From Viscum album (Eukaryota; Streptophyta; Magnoliopsida; Santalales; Viscaceae), in assembly GCA_963277665.1 (NCBI GenBank), contig OY728142.1, forward strand, positions 6,958,001-7,022,000: DNA of 64,000 bases, given 5' to 3'. The notes under the pieces are model-generated. The model saw only the letters and a list, made by a program, of their open reading frames with translations. It did not search any database and was not told the origin of the DNA. Every line of letters starts with the position of its first letter. Position 1 is the stretch's first letter. A program made the translations under genes and the position numbers. This document shows positions 47,075 to 59,529 of the stretch, one piece after another.

Positions 47075-49497
47075 CTTATTGCCCCACATTTTTGTTTTAC
47101 AATAGAGGGTGAATTACATAAATTTATTTAGTGGTATAAGATTCATTATCAAAATAGGATGGTGGAATATCATTTTCTCCTTCCATGGATTCCTCCTTGG
47201 AGTACATTTCCTAGTTTGGTTATCCCTCATAGATTTAATTCATGTTCAGGAAACTCATTCCTAGCACCATCTCGAGGTGAACATTGGTTAATTACAATTA
47301 TTCTATCTTGAAAGGGAATAAACCCTTGGTCAGAGTAGATTATAAATTTGGGAATGTTAGGACATTTATGTACGTTGGGAAAGTTGGACATCTGAAAAGT
47401 ATTATCCATTAAAAATTAGAGTCGTCTCATATGAGGAGTATTGGGCATGGAACGTAAGGCATCCCATATCGACAATGAGGTGGTTAATTCTAGTGACGTA
47501 AGTATTCTAAGACTTTTTACCATAGGAATCCCATGTTTATTATGTGGGGTATAGATTCTAGATTAGTTCATAGGTTTAATGACTTGTATGGATAGGTGGG
47601 TCACTGGTTTAACATCTTATGAGGATAGGTGGGTCATGAATTTAATGTCATGTAGGGATGGTTGGGTCATATGTTTAACGTCTTTTAGGGATAGGTGGTA
47701 GCAGTTTAAATGTCTTATAGGGATAGGTTGGTCACAGGTTTAACATATTTTGGGGGTAGGTTATTGGTTAATTGTGTCCCCAGGGGGTGGATATTTCACA
47801 ATTGGGATTTTTTGGAGTTTTAGGGAATTGGGATTTAACCTTATGGAGGTACCCCGGATATGTTTTTATGTAAGGATTAAACCTTATAGAGGTCTCCTAT
47901 ATACCCTATTAAGAAAAATTGATCAAAACCCCCATAGTTTAATTCCATAATTTGAGGCCATGTGATAGGACCAGCCCATACAATTTAATGTCATGTAGTA
48001 AAGATGCTCATTTTGTGAAAGGAGGGTCATCAAGGGATAGTGTGGGGCTTGTGTGTGAAAGTTTCTCAGGGGTTTTAGATGAAGGTTGAAATCCCATGAT
48101 AGGGGAGGATTGTCATACCATAATGATCATATATGGGGAATCTTGTGTTTATCACATGGTTTAAGACCATAGTTTAACATCATGTGTTGAAGACATTGTC
48201 ATGCAGTTTAACATCAAATGATTAGGATGTCAGGATAAGTAGTTTTACATCCAGTAGCTCAGATGTGGCAAGGCCTACACCTAGTAAGTCCATTTCAAAT
48301 TGGTATAGGAAGATCTGAAAAATGGGCTCTCTACCAAGAAAGTTCATTAGATTACATTTATGATTCCACCTGTAGGAATTACATGTGTACTAATCATGCT
48401 TCTCTAGGTGGGGCATCGTGTAAACACTATCATAGAGGAGTGTTAATCAAGGTTCCTGACATTAGGGTGCCTATACTTAAGATAAAGAGGAATTAGGTTA
48501 CCTATTATTAAGATTAAAACGTAAGGTAATGGTCCAGGACATGCTTAAAAAAAGGGGGTAAACACAAGGGTTTATGAAACTAGACACATGGGAATTTGGG
48601 GTGTCGGTGAACTAGTTTTGGATGGGTATAAGGGCCTTGGGCACTCAAATTTCATGAAAGGGTGTTGGATGAAATGTGGTACTACAGGGAGGCCTGGTGG
48701 ATGAGTTTTGTGAAGTTTCGGGATTCAGTAAGGAAAGGGGCATCAAAAAAGAGCATGTTTCACAAAATAGGGTGACCCTTCCTCAAAATTAATTCTTATT
48801 TTCCATGGGGTTGGTTTTGTTAAGGATAATTATCTCACAAATTCCCAAGAGCCACAAGGGATTTATTCTTACATTAAGGCCATATAACTTCTTGAAAGGC
48901 ATCCCTACCATGAGTTGAGCTTCTCAAAAATCCATGGGATATGGCTTTGTGAAAGCTGGTTACCTTTGGAAATCCATCTCTTCTATTACTCATGAAGGAT
49001 TTGAGTTTTGGGAATTTAGAGCTTTTCTTAGAAGTTGAAAGGTCATGTCCCTCCTAAAAGTCATAAATAGGGAGGTACTTATAGGCCCAGTGGAAGAGAG
49101 GTCATATATTTTGCAAAATATATTGGATTTAATGGAACATCATGAGTTTTTTAAAGGAAGGGGTGTTCTGTGAACAAGAATATGCTACAAAAAGGTTACT
49201 ACCTTGAGATCTGCACGATTGGGTGACTTTTTCAAATCAGAGTTATGTTGTATGTAGGATACCATCTTAAGATCTACATATTTGAGTGAATTATATGAAC
49301 CATAGTTACATTACATGGAGGTTACTCCCTTAATATTTGTGTGACCATTTTGTTCCATGAGTTACTGCCATTCGTGATGGTTTAGACTGTTGAAAACCCA
49401 TACCCTTAAGTGGATTTTTGAGATGTTTTGGGCTAATTTTTTTTGAACTGGAAATTCCTTACTCGAACTCTCTTATTACATGTGTATTTCGACATCA
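47075..49497 (-). repeat. T-family LTR II (5' LTR of the 24-kb T copy)
   Basis: The second copy of the LTR block. The right edge catca at 49497 aligns with LTR I (18837). It shares with LTR I the text ccatg.attcctcctt, the 33-bp array, the attaaacctcatggagg / attaaaccttatagagg segment and the terminal attacatgtgtattt. Sequence to its right is duplicated gag. The left edge is approximate. Confidence 0.6.
47572..47769 (+). repeat. 33-bp minisatellite, about 6 copies, in LTR II
   Basis: The same unit as in LTR I (aggtttaa.....tatggggat aggt.ggtca) at 33-bp steps (47572, 47605, 47638, 47671 and onward), with more drift than in LTR I. Confidence 0.8.
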
Positions 49498-52029
49498 ACA
49501 GTAGCCAACCTGGCATCTGAATCAATTTATAGAGAAATCTCAGATGGACCAATAGGCTTGGTGGGCCCCTTTCCTTTTTCAAGATATCGACGATCAGGTA
49601 TAAATATCTCATTGTGGGGGACTCCTAAGACCTAGAACCTACCTCTATTGGATATTAGGGTGCCTTTTAGAGGATCCTCCTGGTATTATTCTACTCTTCA
49701 TGGTGGCTTCTCCCTATCATTAACTGTGTTAGAAGTACGATTTCTTAGATCATCCAGAGGTTCGATAGTGCTCAAATTTATAGTGACTATGGCTAGAGGA
49801 TAATTCTCACTATCATAGAGTGAACCAGACTGACAATCTCATTGTTTTCATGGGATATAAATTAACTGGATGGAATCATACTACCCCCAGACTCAAATCT
49901 TCACATGTTCGTATGTCTCTTTCATGAATTGTTAAAGCACTGTGTGGCTCTTAATGCAGTTCTTTTAGAATGTCTGGTGGTATTTTTCCACATCAAGGCA
50001 CTGAGCTACTAGTAGTGTTATAATGTAGACACTCTTACACTATTAGTGGATGGAATCAAGATTCTCATAGATTCCTGGTTAATTCAACTGGTGTTCCTAA
50101 ATTAGATTGATGATCACTGATATATTCTAGTGAAATCATGCCACCTCATCCTTGGAGATGGATTTTAGAATAATTAAATTCAATGTTTCAAGTGAAAAAA
50201 ATGGGATAAAGAATTTTTCTATGGCTAAGATTCCCCATAATTCCACTTGTTCATTACTTGGAGAATGACCCTAATCTTGATTGGACCAAACCCCAATTGG
50301 CACAAGTTGGGAAGATGGATGTGGCACTAATGCAGACCTACTTTTTTGCTGACTTTCTAGCAAGTGGTGAATCACATGGACCAACCGCCCATTGAAAATT
50401 GGAATTTATTTTGGAGGTGGGGTTAGCTTCAAAACCATGTTCATGTAAGAGGGGGTCTTTAAAAGCTCCTCATGAGAGAGAGTGGAAACATCTTACTAGG
50501 GCTCAGTGGAGTGTTCACCATCATCTAAGGGAATAAACCTAGACCTAACATCTCTATAACTTATAGTATAAAGGTTAAGAGTAGTTAAGATGATGGTGGT
50601 AGAGAAAAATACACTTTTATCCCCTAAAATTTGGACAAAACATCCTCCACTTGTAGGTATTTATAGAGGGATTTGTGGGTTTTATGAACCTCGACCTCAA
50701 ATATTGTTAGCCTCAATTGTAAGGATTATACCCCTAACTCTAGCAATAGAGGTAAAGGGTCCTTCATAGATTTATCCTTCATCTCAAAGTCTAAAAGATC
50801 AATGGTGACATGGTGTTTCACTTGGTCCTATAATTGATGGAAATAAAGATCAATGAGTGCAAAAAAATAAGAATTTCCCAAATTCCTTCCTCATGTGTTA
50901 CTACTGATTTTGTGAGCATGGCCTATATGGATCTTGTTTGACCTCATGATTTGGGATAGCTCTTTGGAGTTGGGCATGCCTTTGGAATGAAGAGGACCTT
51001 CGCAGTGAAATTTTTCTCCATGGGATAACCCATGATAGTTACTGATGGTGTCGATGATAGAGAGAGTCAACCCAACCTTATCATTGGGTAGGTGGGGTAT
51101 CAATCCAAAATGGGAAAAATACAGGGCTCCATGCAGTGGTTATAGGGTAAATATAAGATGTGTTGGTGCTGGATGGGGGCACTAGATTTGGGGAAGATTC
51201 CTGATGATAGATGGTGTTCATAGCCTTCCTTTGATGCCAGTGTCGGGTATTTTCAACTAGTTTCAGTAGAGTATGGGTGCAATAAACCTTCTCTTTGACC
51301 TATAAAGCTAGTTGGCATCATTGGCGTGGATGGGTGGTAGATATCCCAGACTTCTTATGGTGGTGTTCATTGTGGGTGAAACATGGTTGGAATGAACCCT
51401 TATTGCTCGTAAGAGTGAACAAGGGTGTTAGTAACCCTTATTGCTCGTAAGAGTGAACAAGGGTGTTAGTAACCCTTATTTAGAAAAACCTCAAAGGGGA
51501 TATGGGGAAATGGAAACTGGTATTCCTAGAAGAGGATTTAGTCATAGCAGGATCATAGTGATACTGGATTGCTATATTGTTAGTCCCCCCGCACCATGTC
51601 TATTGGTAGTGGGTTGCCATACATTGCATTTGGCTTGTTTTTTATGAATATATGGAGCCATATGTCAGTAAATATACCATGAAATCAATGAAAACCATCA
51701 CAACATCATTTTTCCTTCTCCAAGGTGTAGGTAGAGTCCATGTTGATGGTGTCTCAAATCAGGGAAGGCCAACATCCTTCACTTTCCCCCAGTTTCATGA
51801 AAATAGTCCCACACCAGTTCCACCATTTGTTTGGTAGTGTCCTAGTGTTGAATATATGGATCTATACATGATCAAATATGATTTTTCCTATAATTACTGA
51901 TCTAATATGTATTTAAGGAGTTGAATTTCATTTTAGGTTCACCATTATTGTTTATGAAACTTTCCATCAAGGTCACGCATCATGCTATTCTTTCAACACA
52001 TTCCAACTTTCCAAAGGTTGGAATCCACC
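49498..52029 (-). mobile_element. Partial T gag/leader duplicate between LTR II and LTR III
   Basis: Homologous to about 44440-46960: both contain attgtgggg.act(c/-), ggttc(a/g)..ggtgatgac-type and atggaatcatactaccc segments in the same order. It abuts LTR II at 49498 with nothing of pol or the 3' region between them. LTR II, partial gag and LTR III therefore form a rearranged short copy. No open frame. Confidence 0.55.
51395..51480 (+). repeat. Perfect 38-bp tandem duplication
   Basis: The unit starting aacccttattgctcgtaaga occurs at 51395 and 51433 without mismatch, and a third partial unit of 10 bp starts at 51471. The surrounding T sequence is strongly decayed and the homologous place near 46.53 kb has a single diverged version, so this duplication is recent. 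Confidence 0.9.
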
Positions 52030-52482
52030 ACCACTATGGTTGGTGATTTTGGATCCTAGATCAAAATGGGATGATGGGATATTGGTTCCTCTTACATGGA
52101 TTCATCCTTGGAGATCATTTCCCAATATGGGTGTCCCTAGAATATTTGAGTCATGTTCATGAAATTCATTTTTGGCACCATCTCAATGTGTACACCAGTT
52201 AATTATGTTTCTTCTATATTAACAAGTCAGCAATCTGTGGTCACTATATTTTATAACATTGTGCATGTATTAGTATTTCTAGGCATTGGATATGTTGTTA
52301 AAATGTAAATTATTCCTCTTTTTAAGTTGATAAAATCTCATGTTTGAGACATCTTAGGTGCAGAAACCAAGGAATCTTGTTTTGACCATAGGGTAGTAAA
52401 TGTCTGGGGAATAATACTTCTATAGATTTTTACCCTAGGAATCCCATGTTTAGTTTATAGGATAAAGATTTTTTATTGGGTC

Positions 52483-52647
52483 ATAGTTTAACATATTATG
52501 AGGATATGTGCGTCATGAGTTTAACATATTGCGAGGATAGGTGTGTCATAGGTTTAATTTCCTATAGGGACAGGTTGGTCACAAGTTTAACATCTTATGG
52601 GGATAGGTTGTTCATAGGTTTAACATCTTATGGGGATAGCATAGATG
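52483..52647 (+). repeat. 33-bp minisatellite, about 5 copies, in LTR III
   Basis: Units at 52483, 52516, 52549, 52582 and 52615, of the form gtttaacat.ttat.gggatagg.. gtcat. Same family as the arrays in LTR I and LTR II. Confidence 0.8.
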
Positions 52648-52673
52648 TTAAGTGTGTACCCAGTGGGGAATAT

Positions 52674-52916
52674 GATCACACTTGAGGATTTGGTTAAGTG
52701 TTTACCTAGGGGGAAGATAATCAAAATTGAGGATTTGGTTAAGTGTTTCCTCAGAGGTGATGATCACACTTGAGGGTTTATTTAAGTGTGTCCCTAAGGA
52801 GGAATAGGATCACATATGAGGTATTAGTTATGTGTTTCTTAAGGGGTTAAGATTATCACACTTTAGGGTTTGGTTAATTGTTTCCTCAGGGGGAAGATGA
52901 TCACACTTGAGGGTTG
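52674..52916 (+). repeat. 45-bp minisatellite, about 5 copies, private to LTR III
   Basis: Units begin gatcacacttgagggtttgg and continue ttaagtgtttcctcaggggg. They start at 52674, 52719, 52762, 52808, 52853 and 52899, that is 43-46 bp apart. LTR I (17080-17150) and LTR II (47760-47820) have only one diverged counterpart, so the expansion happened in LTR III or its direct ancestor. Confidence 0.8.
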
Positions 52917-53169
52917 TTATCTCCCATAGAGAGGACATACAAATTTAGTGTTGTTTGGGTGTCAGTATTGAACCTTATATAGGTATCCCAAGTGTGTTGA
53001 GAAGTCAGGATTAAACCTTATAGAGGTTTTTTATATAGCCTGTTAAGAGATATAGATCAAAACCCACATATTTTGATGCCATATTTTAAGTTTGTGTGAT
53101 AGGACCAGTCCATGAAATTTAATTTCATGCAGTAAGGATGTGTGCATCACATAAGGAGTGAAAGCATAG

Positions 53170-53345
53170 GATAGTGTGGGGATTATGCTTGGAGGTTGCC
53201 TTGGTGTTTTGGGGTTTCATCCCAGGTGTGGATTTCGTCTCATGATGGTGTGGGGATTATGAATATGGGCTAACCTAGTGTTGAGGTTCCATCCTTGGTG
53301 TTGGGATTTCATACCATGATGGTGTAGGATGGTGTGGGGATTAAG
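53170..53345 (+). repeat. Imperfect ~75-85-bp tandem repeat in LTR III
   Basis: gat(a/g)gtgtggggatta recurs at 53170, 53244 and 53328, with similar following text (ttgaggtt.catccttggtgt). Three loose copies; single in LTR I and II. Confidence 0.55.
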
Positions 53346-54741
53346 CATGTGAGATTCCCTTTGTAGGTGTCTCGTCTCTTGGTGGGGAAGGAGGTTTAAT
53401 CACATGATGATTATACATTGGACATCATTTTTTAAACGCACATGGTTGGAGGTGATGGTTCATCCTATTCTATTCATAAATGGGGAATACTATATTCACC
53501 CCATTGGGAAAGGCTATAGTTTTACATCATGTGATGAGGACATTATCATGCAGTTTAACATTGTATTACTAGGATATTGGTCTAGGTAGTTTTATATCAT
53601 GAAACTTAGATGTTGTGGGGGGCTACACCTATAGAGACTATATACATTTTGGAGAGGAGGATACAATGTTAGCCTTCATTAAAGGTAAATTCAAGTTATT
53701 TCCATTGATGGTGCCATCTTTGCGGATTATGTGTGTACTTATCAGGTGCCTCAGGGTGGTGCATGTCATAAACACTACCATAGTGAAGTGGAAAATGGGG
53801 ATCCCAATGTTAGGGTGCCTATTCTTAAGAGAAAAAGGCATTAGGGTTCTAATTATTAAGAGAAAAAGTCAAGGTAATGGTCCAGATCGTGCTGGAAGTA
53901 AAGGGTGGAGACATAAGGTTTGGTGATACTAGTCGTACGAAAGATTAGGGTGTGGATGAGCTGTTTTTTGATGGGTACAGGGTCCCTAGGAACTCAACTT
54001 TAATGAAAGTTTGTTTTCTGAAAGGATTAACCATAGAGAGTCTTGGTGGATGGGTTTCACTAAGGTCAAGGGTTATAAATGTTGAAGGATTCACAAAGTA
54101 TAGGGTCCTCATGAAGGTGCATCTTTCATGAAATAAGGTGGCCCCACCTTAGATTAAAGTCTTGGTTCCCATGTGGTTAGTTTCATGAAGGATAATTATC
54201 TCATGAAACCTCAAGAGTCGTAAAGGGATTTCTTCTAACATGAAAGACATGGACCATCATGAAAGGTATATCTACAATTTTTCATGGTCCTCAAGAACTA
54301 ATGGGAGGATATTTCACAAAATATGGCTACCTCTGGGAATCTATCTCCTCTTTTTCTCATAAAGGTCATATTTTCATGAATTCTAAGCCTTTTCAAAAGT
54401 CCAAAGGTCACATACCCTTAAAATTTGAATGGATGGAGGTATTTATAAGCATTGAAAAGGTGGAGAAGTCAATTTAAAAAAATATACCACCTTTTTAATA
54501 TGTTTCATGAAGGTTTAAAAGGGACATGAAGTTCTACAAATGAAAATACATTTCACGGAAGTTATCGCCTCAACTTCCACAGTGGCCTAAAAACCTTCAT
54601 GTGGTGCCACACATTTTTTAAGGTTTTTAACTTTATTAACATAGAACCTTATGTGGATTTTTTAGCTATTTCTTCCTAAATTCACTTTAAACCAGACATG
54701 TATTCCTCGATATCTCATGTGACTAGTGTATTTTGGATTCA

Positions 54742-57700
54742 ACAATGGCATGAGTAGAATTTACCACCATTATGAATACTCAATGATTTCAATATTCCTT
54801 TGAAATTTTATAAGGTTGTTTTCAAATAAAATTTTTTATTTAACATTTGGAAAAAAATTAGATTTTAAATAACTAATTTCAAAGTAAAAAATGGTATTTT
54901 CCTTAAGAAATATTCCAAGTGATCTTTTAAAATCATTTTTCATCTAAGACGGGATCCTTTAATGCTTTCTAATCTTTAAACGTGACCTGATCCAACGATA
55001 CCATCCTTATTATTTCTCTGTATGGTTTATGATTATGATGAAAAATGTTTATGGAACATATTTATTTTCCAAAAAAATTTCTATAATGAAATGATGAAAC
55101 GTTTTTGAAACCCATTTCTTTTCCACAGGTTGTATTATATTTATGTAACCTATTTCCTTTTCATAGGTTATGATATGATGAATGTTTTATGATCTTGTGT
55201 CACATATATGTATTATTTTCATTGTGTGATAGGTGGGACTAGAATTATATAGACCTACAATTCATTTGTTAAATATGTATATATCATGAGATAAATAGAA
55301 CTGGAATGGGGAGTGAACCAAAATCAATAAGGGACTATATCCACTATGATAGTATTGGGAGTGAACCTTAATTAGTATGATGGTTTGGGGGGTAAACCCA
55401 ATCCACCATGGTAGACTTATAAGTAAGCCTTTACTAGTGAGGAAATGATTCTATATGCTTATGTGTATGCCACAAACTTTTGTCTTATGTCAATGTTATG
55501 CTCTCTTGGATTAGGTTCTTTGATCTGATTATTATTCATGTCTTATAAACTATAAATATTTATTCCATGACTCAAGATTATGATTTTTGATATGTAGGGT
55601 ATGGTTTTCAAATATTATGCTCATGTTATCATATCCTTATACTCATGTTATGTTTAAATTATCATTTATATCTCCCATGTTTACCCTTAATAAGCATTTA
55701 AACTTACACTTTATTATGTTTCCTTTCCCTAGGTTATAAAGAAAGTTATTAAGTATGATATGTATAAGAAAGGTACTAGTTATTAAGAACTCAATGAGAG
55801 ATGGTTTAGTTCACTTATGAACAAATTTTTTCTATGTCCAAGTTTCCAAATACACTAAACCTATATGATTTTGACATGGATCATTATATTATGTAATACA
55901 TATTCATCTAATAAGATGTCATATATATGTATGGAAAGTATGGGTCATTATAAGCTATCGATGATATCACCTGAGTCTAGGATTGAGAAGAAAATATACA
56001 TAGGATTTTCATGAAGTGATCATCTATTCTAAAATATTATTGAAGGCTCATCAAGGGAGATATAAATGTTATATTGCTAAGGAAACCAAACTCTCAATAA
56101 TATTTTCATCATCTTGATAACACAATTTCTATAAAGTTAGGTTAAAACTACATAGTCTAGTGTGACTCTATACTATAATTGTGTGTGTGAATCCCTTTGG
56201 GTCACAAGTATGCCTTAGTTTGAGATTATTTTTCCATTTGGTTTTCTCTATAGGTTTATGGGAGTTTAGAGGTTGAAAATGAGTTTTTTGGAAGAAACAG
56301 GATAGGCACACAGTTACGATTCATGGTTAGTACTAACCATTTGGTAACCATGAAATATGAATTTATGGGGTTGTAATAGTGTTTTCAGGGTTTGAGCATG
56401 GTTAGTCAATTAGTGTGTCTTTCCAAGTGAACTGTGTAGATGTTTGGGTGATTTTACATAGGTGTTTTATAGATTGAGCATGATTTTACCAAAATGTGTG
56501 GGTGTATGGGTGGTTTTCCAGAGGTGTATTGTGGTTTGAGCATGGTTTTTTCAAACCATTCGGCTCATCTCTAGGAGTCTTTGTGTCCTATTTTTCAAGA
56601 GACAGTGGTTGTACATGGTTGGTGCATAATTTTTCAAATTGTTCAGCCTAACCATGTAGTCTAATATAAACCTCTAAAAAGTTAGAATTTTCCCTTTATA
56701 TTTTGATAGTTTTTTGGTATAATCACCTTCTAATCCCTCTTAGTATTTAACTAAACATTCCCCGACACTCTAGAGGCTTACCCCTTGGATTATTGAAATA
56801 ATTACTTCATTATTAATAGAAATATTCACCATATGTTTGGTTTTTTATATGGTTTACCCTTTCTTTTGTAGATCCTCACAATATCTCTTATCATATTTTC
56901 TTGTTGGAACCTGAATGGGATGTGGATTCCAAATATAGGAGGTTTTATAGAGAATTGATGATGTTTCTTATAGATCTAGGCTCATGAGGACCAGATTTAC
57001 TTGTTCCCCATCTCTATTGTCAAAGGTAACTAGTTTCCCACCATTATTGAGGTGGGTGTCACTATATAAATGTTCTAACTCATTAATTACTTTAAGTTAT
57101 TATGAATTCCTTTAGTTTTTTTTATTAAAACTCTTTATTTTATATCAAAGTTTCTTTTTTTAAAGATATTCATGTTTTTAAATTAGGTTTTCTTTAAAAA
57201 AAAGATTTGTAAACACTAGGTGTTTGATGAAATTTCTTAAAGAAGGTTATGATTCAAAAATGGGTATTCAAGCATGGAAAAATATTTTTTGTTGTGAAAA
57301 TGTTTTATAAATTATGATCATGGTTTTCAAATGGTTTTTGGAAAGTATAGAACTTTGGGAACCTAAGGTGCATCTAGAAATGGAATATGTCACTTCAGTG
57401 TGTGTAATGCCGCTAGAGGTTTTCGATATCGATATACTATGATAGGACTCGATATCGGTTAGATTCACATGATACTTGGATTGTGTTTTATTTATATATA
57501 TGAGTACGTATTACTATTTTCTAGACCTGTAATATTGTTATTTTCCATTTATTCTTGGTTTTAAACATGATGAAATGTTCATGGTTGGTTTCTCACTTAC
57601 ATGTCTTATGGTGTAACTATGGTTGGTTTTGCTTATGATATTATTATTTATATCATGTAATTTTCATATTAATTACTTTTTAGAATGTAAAAGGATTTTA

Positions 57701-58205
57701 TAAAAACCAAATAATGTTTTTACAAAAAAAATATCTTTTGTAAATTCTTTATAAATTGGATTTGTTTTAAATATAGAGCTAAAGTTTTCATTGTATTAGA
57801 CTTTGTATAAATTCTTTGGTGAAATCCTATAGGGATTTATTATCACACCCAAATATTTTATTTGGGAATTTTTGGATTAGTTTTTTTCAAAAATTGGTAA
57901 AGGGAAGGGTTTCATATAGTTCTTAGGATTCTATTTAGTTTCATATCCATCTTAGTGAGATGGTTTGGTGGTGATGGATGGTCACATAGAGTTTTGGACT
58001 TTGGATTGTCTTGTTTTACTTTCAAGTTTAACATATTGGGATTGGCATTGTACATCTCATAGATGTTTAATATTACTTATAATATGTACTGCTATTTTTT
58101 TCTCTTATCGGTTATGCATTATACTTGTTTTATATTATTTTTTACACCTCATCTTTTAAAAGATCTTGTTGGGTGACCTCTCTAGTTGACCCGGGTAGGT
58201 TTGCT
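54742..58205 (+). other. AT-rich region including the probable 5' LTR of element 4
   Basis: No gene is visible. The right part must contain the 5' LTR of element 4, because an initiator-Met primer site follows at 58212; the LTR would end near gtttgctgca (58207). I could not find its left boundary. A TATA-like sequence (ctatataaat) is at 57062. Small repeats include gggagtgaacc-like copies at 55312, 55358 and 55388, and ccatttc.tttcca.agg-like copies near 55110-55170. The text gggtcattata near 55950 resembles an LTR terminus, but I found no partner. Confidence 0.4.
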
Positions 58206-58211
58206 GCAAAA

Positions 58212-58223
58212 TGGTATCAAAGG
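58212..58223 (+). other. Primer-binding site of element 4 (initiator-Met tRNA type)
   Basis: TGGTATCAAAGG on the plus strand, close to TGGTATCAGAGC. It lies about 260 bp before the basic gag N-terminus, so element 4 is transcribed on the plus strand. Confidence 0.75.
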
Positions 58224-58474
58224 GAATACTCATTTGGAAGTGTTATAAAACTTCATGGGTTTTCTTTAGATTCATTGGTAGGTAGAAGTTATTACCATCA
58301 TAATTTGGGTATTAACTATGGGAGGGTACCTAAAAATATCACTTTCGTGTCTGGACTTGAGTTACCTTGGGTGGTCAGGGAATTTTTTCCAAGATTGAGA
58401 CTTATTTTTTTTTCTTTCTTAGAAAAGGAAATTCCCAGGTGTGGACTTTTCAAACACTCCACACAGAGACACCC

Positions 58475-59290
58475 CCCTCCCCCACGAAGGGGTAGCACCC
58501 GAAGGCAGCTCCCCAGTCGGGGAAGGAGTTGTTGCTAGCCGAGATGGCAGAGCATCTCAGAGGGTTACGGCCCGACAGTGATGGTTCGTCACAGCGATCC
58601 GTCGGTAGTTGGGTCGCGCCTCATTTTTCCTTCCTAGTGTAAGTTGTAATCTAAACTATTTAGACTATGGGTCAAGTGTGTATTGGACACCAGGGATGAA
58701 TGTTGGATCATGACTCATAATATACTAATCAGAATCCTCCCATCTTCTATAGTGATAAAGGACCCCATGAATATGAGGAGTGTATTGAGAATATTGAGTG
58801 GATATTTTATTTTTTGAAAAATACTTAGGAATATAAGGTGGTTTTTTCCACCTACAAAGTTTAAGGACTAGTAAGAATATGGTGGGACTCCATTATACAA
58901 GATAAGTAACACAAGGATTTTACCAGGAATTCCTTTAATAAAATATTCAACTAGAGGTTTTATCTTGAAACATTACATATGAAAAAGACCCAAGAATTTA
59001 TGACCTTAAATAAATGGGAGCATATAGTTTTGTATTATTCCACCCATTTCACTAAGTTTTTGAACCTAAAACCTGATCTTTTTACTAATGAATACATTAA
59101 ATCTTTGAGGTTCGAGATGGGTCTAAGGGACAATATTTGGTTGATGTTGATTACCATATGTATTTAGGTCTTTATAGAGGTGGTCAACAAGGATTTTATG
59201 GATGATGCCGACATGGCTAGGAAAATGGATTTAGGTGGAGCTTTGGTTGTTGTAGTTGTTAGATAGGTTCTGTCTTATGACTAGAAAAAT
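58475..59290 (+). pseudogene. Gag remnant of element 4
   Basis: Starts with a GC-rich, basic N-terminus (PPRRGSTRRQLPSRGR); the expected ATG just before it is lost. The capsid-like domain follows: QNPPIFYSDKGPHEYEECIE, IEWIFYFL, EYKVVFSTYKV, RIWWDSI, then FYLETLHMKKTQEFMTL, STHFTKFLNLKPDLFTNEY and LRFEMGLRDNIW. This is the Retrotrans_gag pattern. A linker with VVNKDFMDDADMARK ends it. Several stops and a frame change are present. The CCHC knuckle (expected at 59280-59520) is not readable. Confidence 0.75.
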
Positions 59291-59529
59291 AAATTCAAAG
59301 ACATTCAGTTTTCGTCAGGACTAGTTTTGGGGAATTCATCTAGGAAGCAGTAGGTTTATTTATATTAGTATAGAATACATGTTCATACCAAGCCTAATTT
59401 TATATAATTTCTCTAAAATTTTCACCATTGTGGATAATCTATTCATCTCAAACGTTTTGAGAATGGATTTTCCAAGGTAATAAAAATGGATCCACTCTCA
59501 CCAAGGGTTTTCAGGTTAATTATAATCTT

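Larger units (their letters stand above)
52030..54741 (-). repeat. T-family LTR III
   Basis: The third copy of the LTR block, about 2.7 kb, longer than the others because of private tandem expansions (45-bp and ~80-bp arrays). It shares the early segment tggattcatccttggag, the 33-bp array, ttaaaccttatagaggt and the late segment ending ..gtattttggattca (54741). After it the sequence no longer matches T elements. In minus orientation this is the outermost 5' LTR of the chain. Confidence 0.55.

Noticed and set aside
57402..57420. tgtaatgccgc as the left end of the element 4 LTR
   Set aside because: No partner LTR is in the window and there is no target duplication to test it. An LTR of only 0.8 kb would also leave the region to the left unexplained.
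54742..58205. Possible host gene upstream of element 4
   Set aside because: No open frame above about 66 codons, no splice-compatible exon series and no recognisable protein text. The region is better explained as LTR and flank.
58316..58538. Overlapping open frames on both strands around the GC-rich patch before gag of element 4
   Set aside because: Only the Pro/Arg-rich plus-strand end fits a gag N-terminus. The minus-strand frame (58498-58316) is a shadow.
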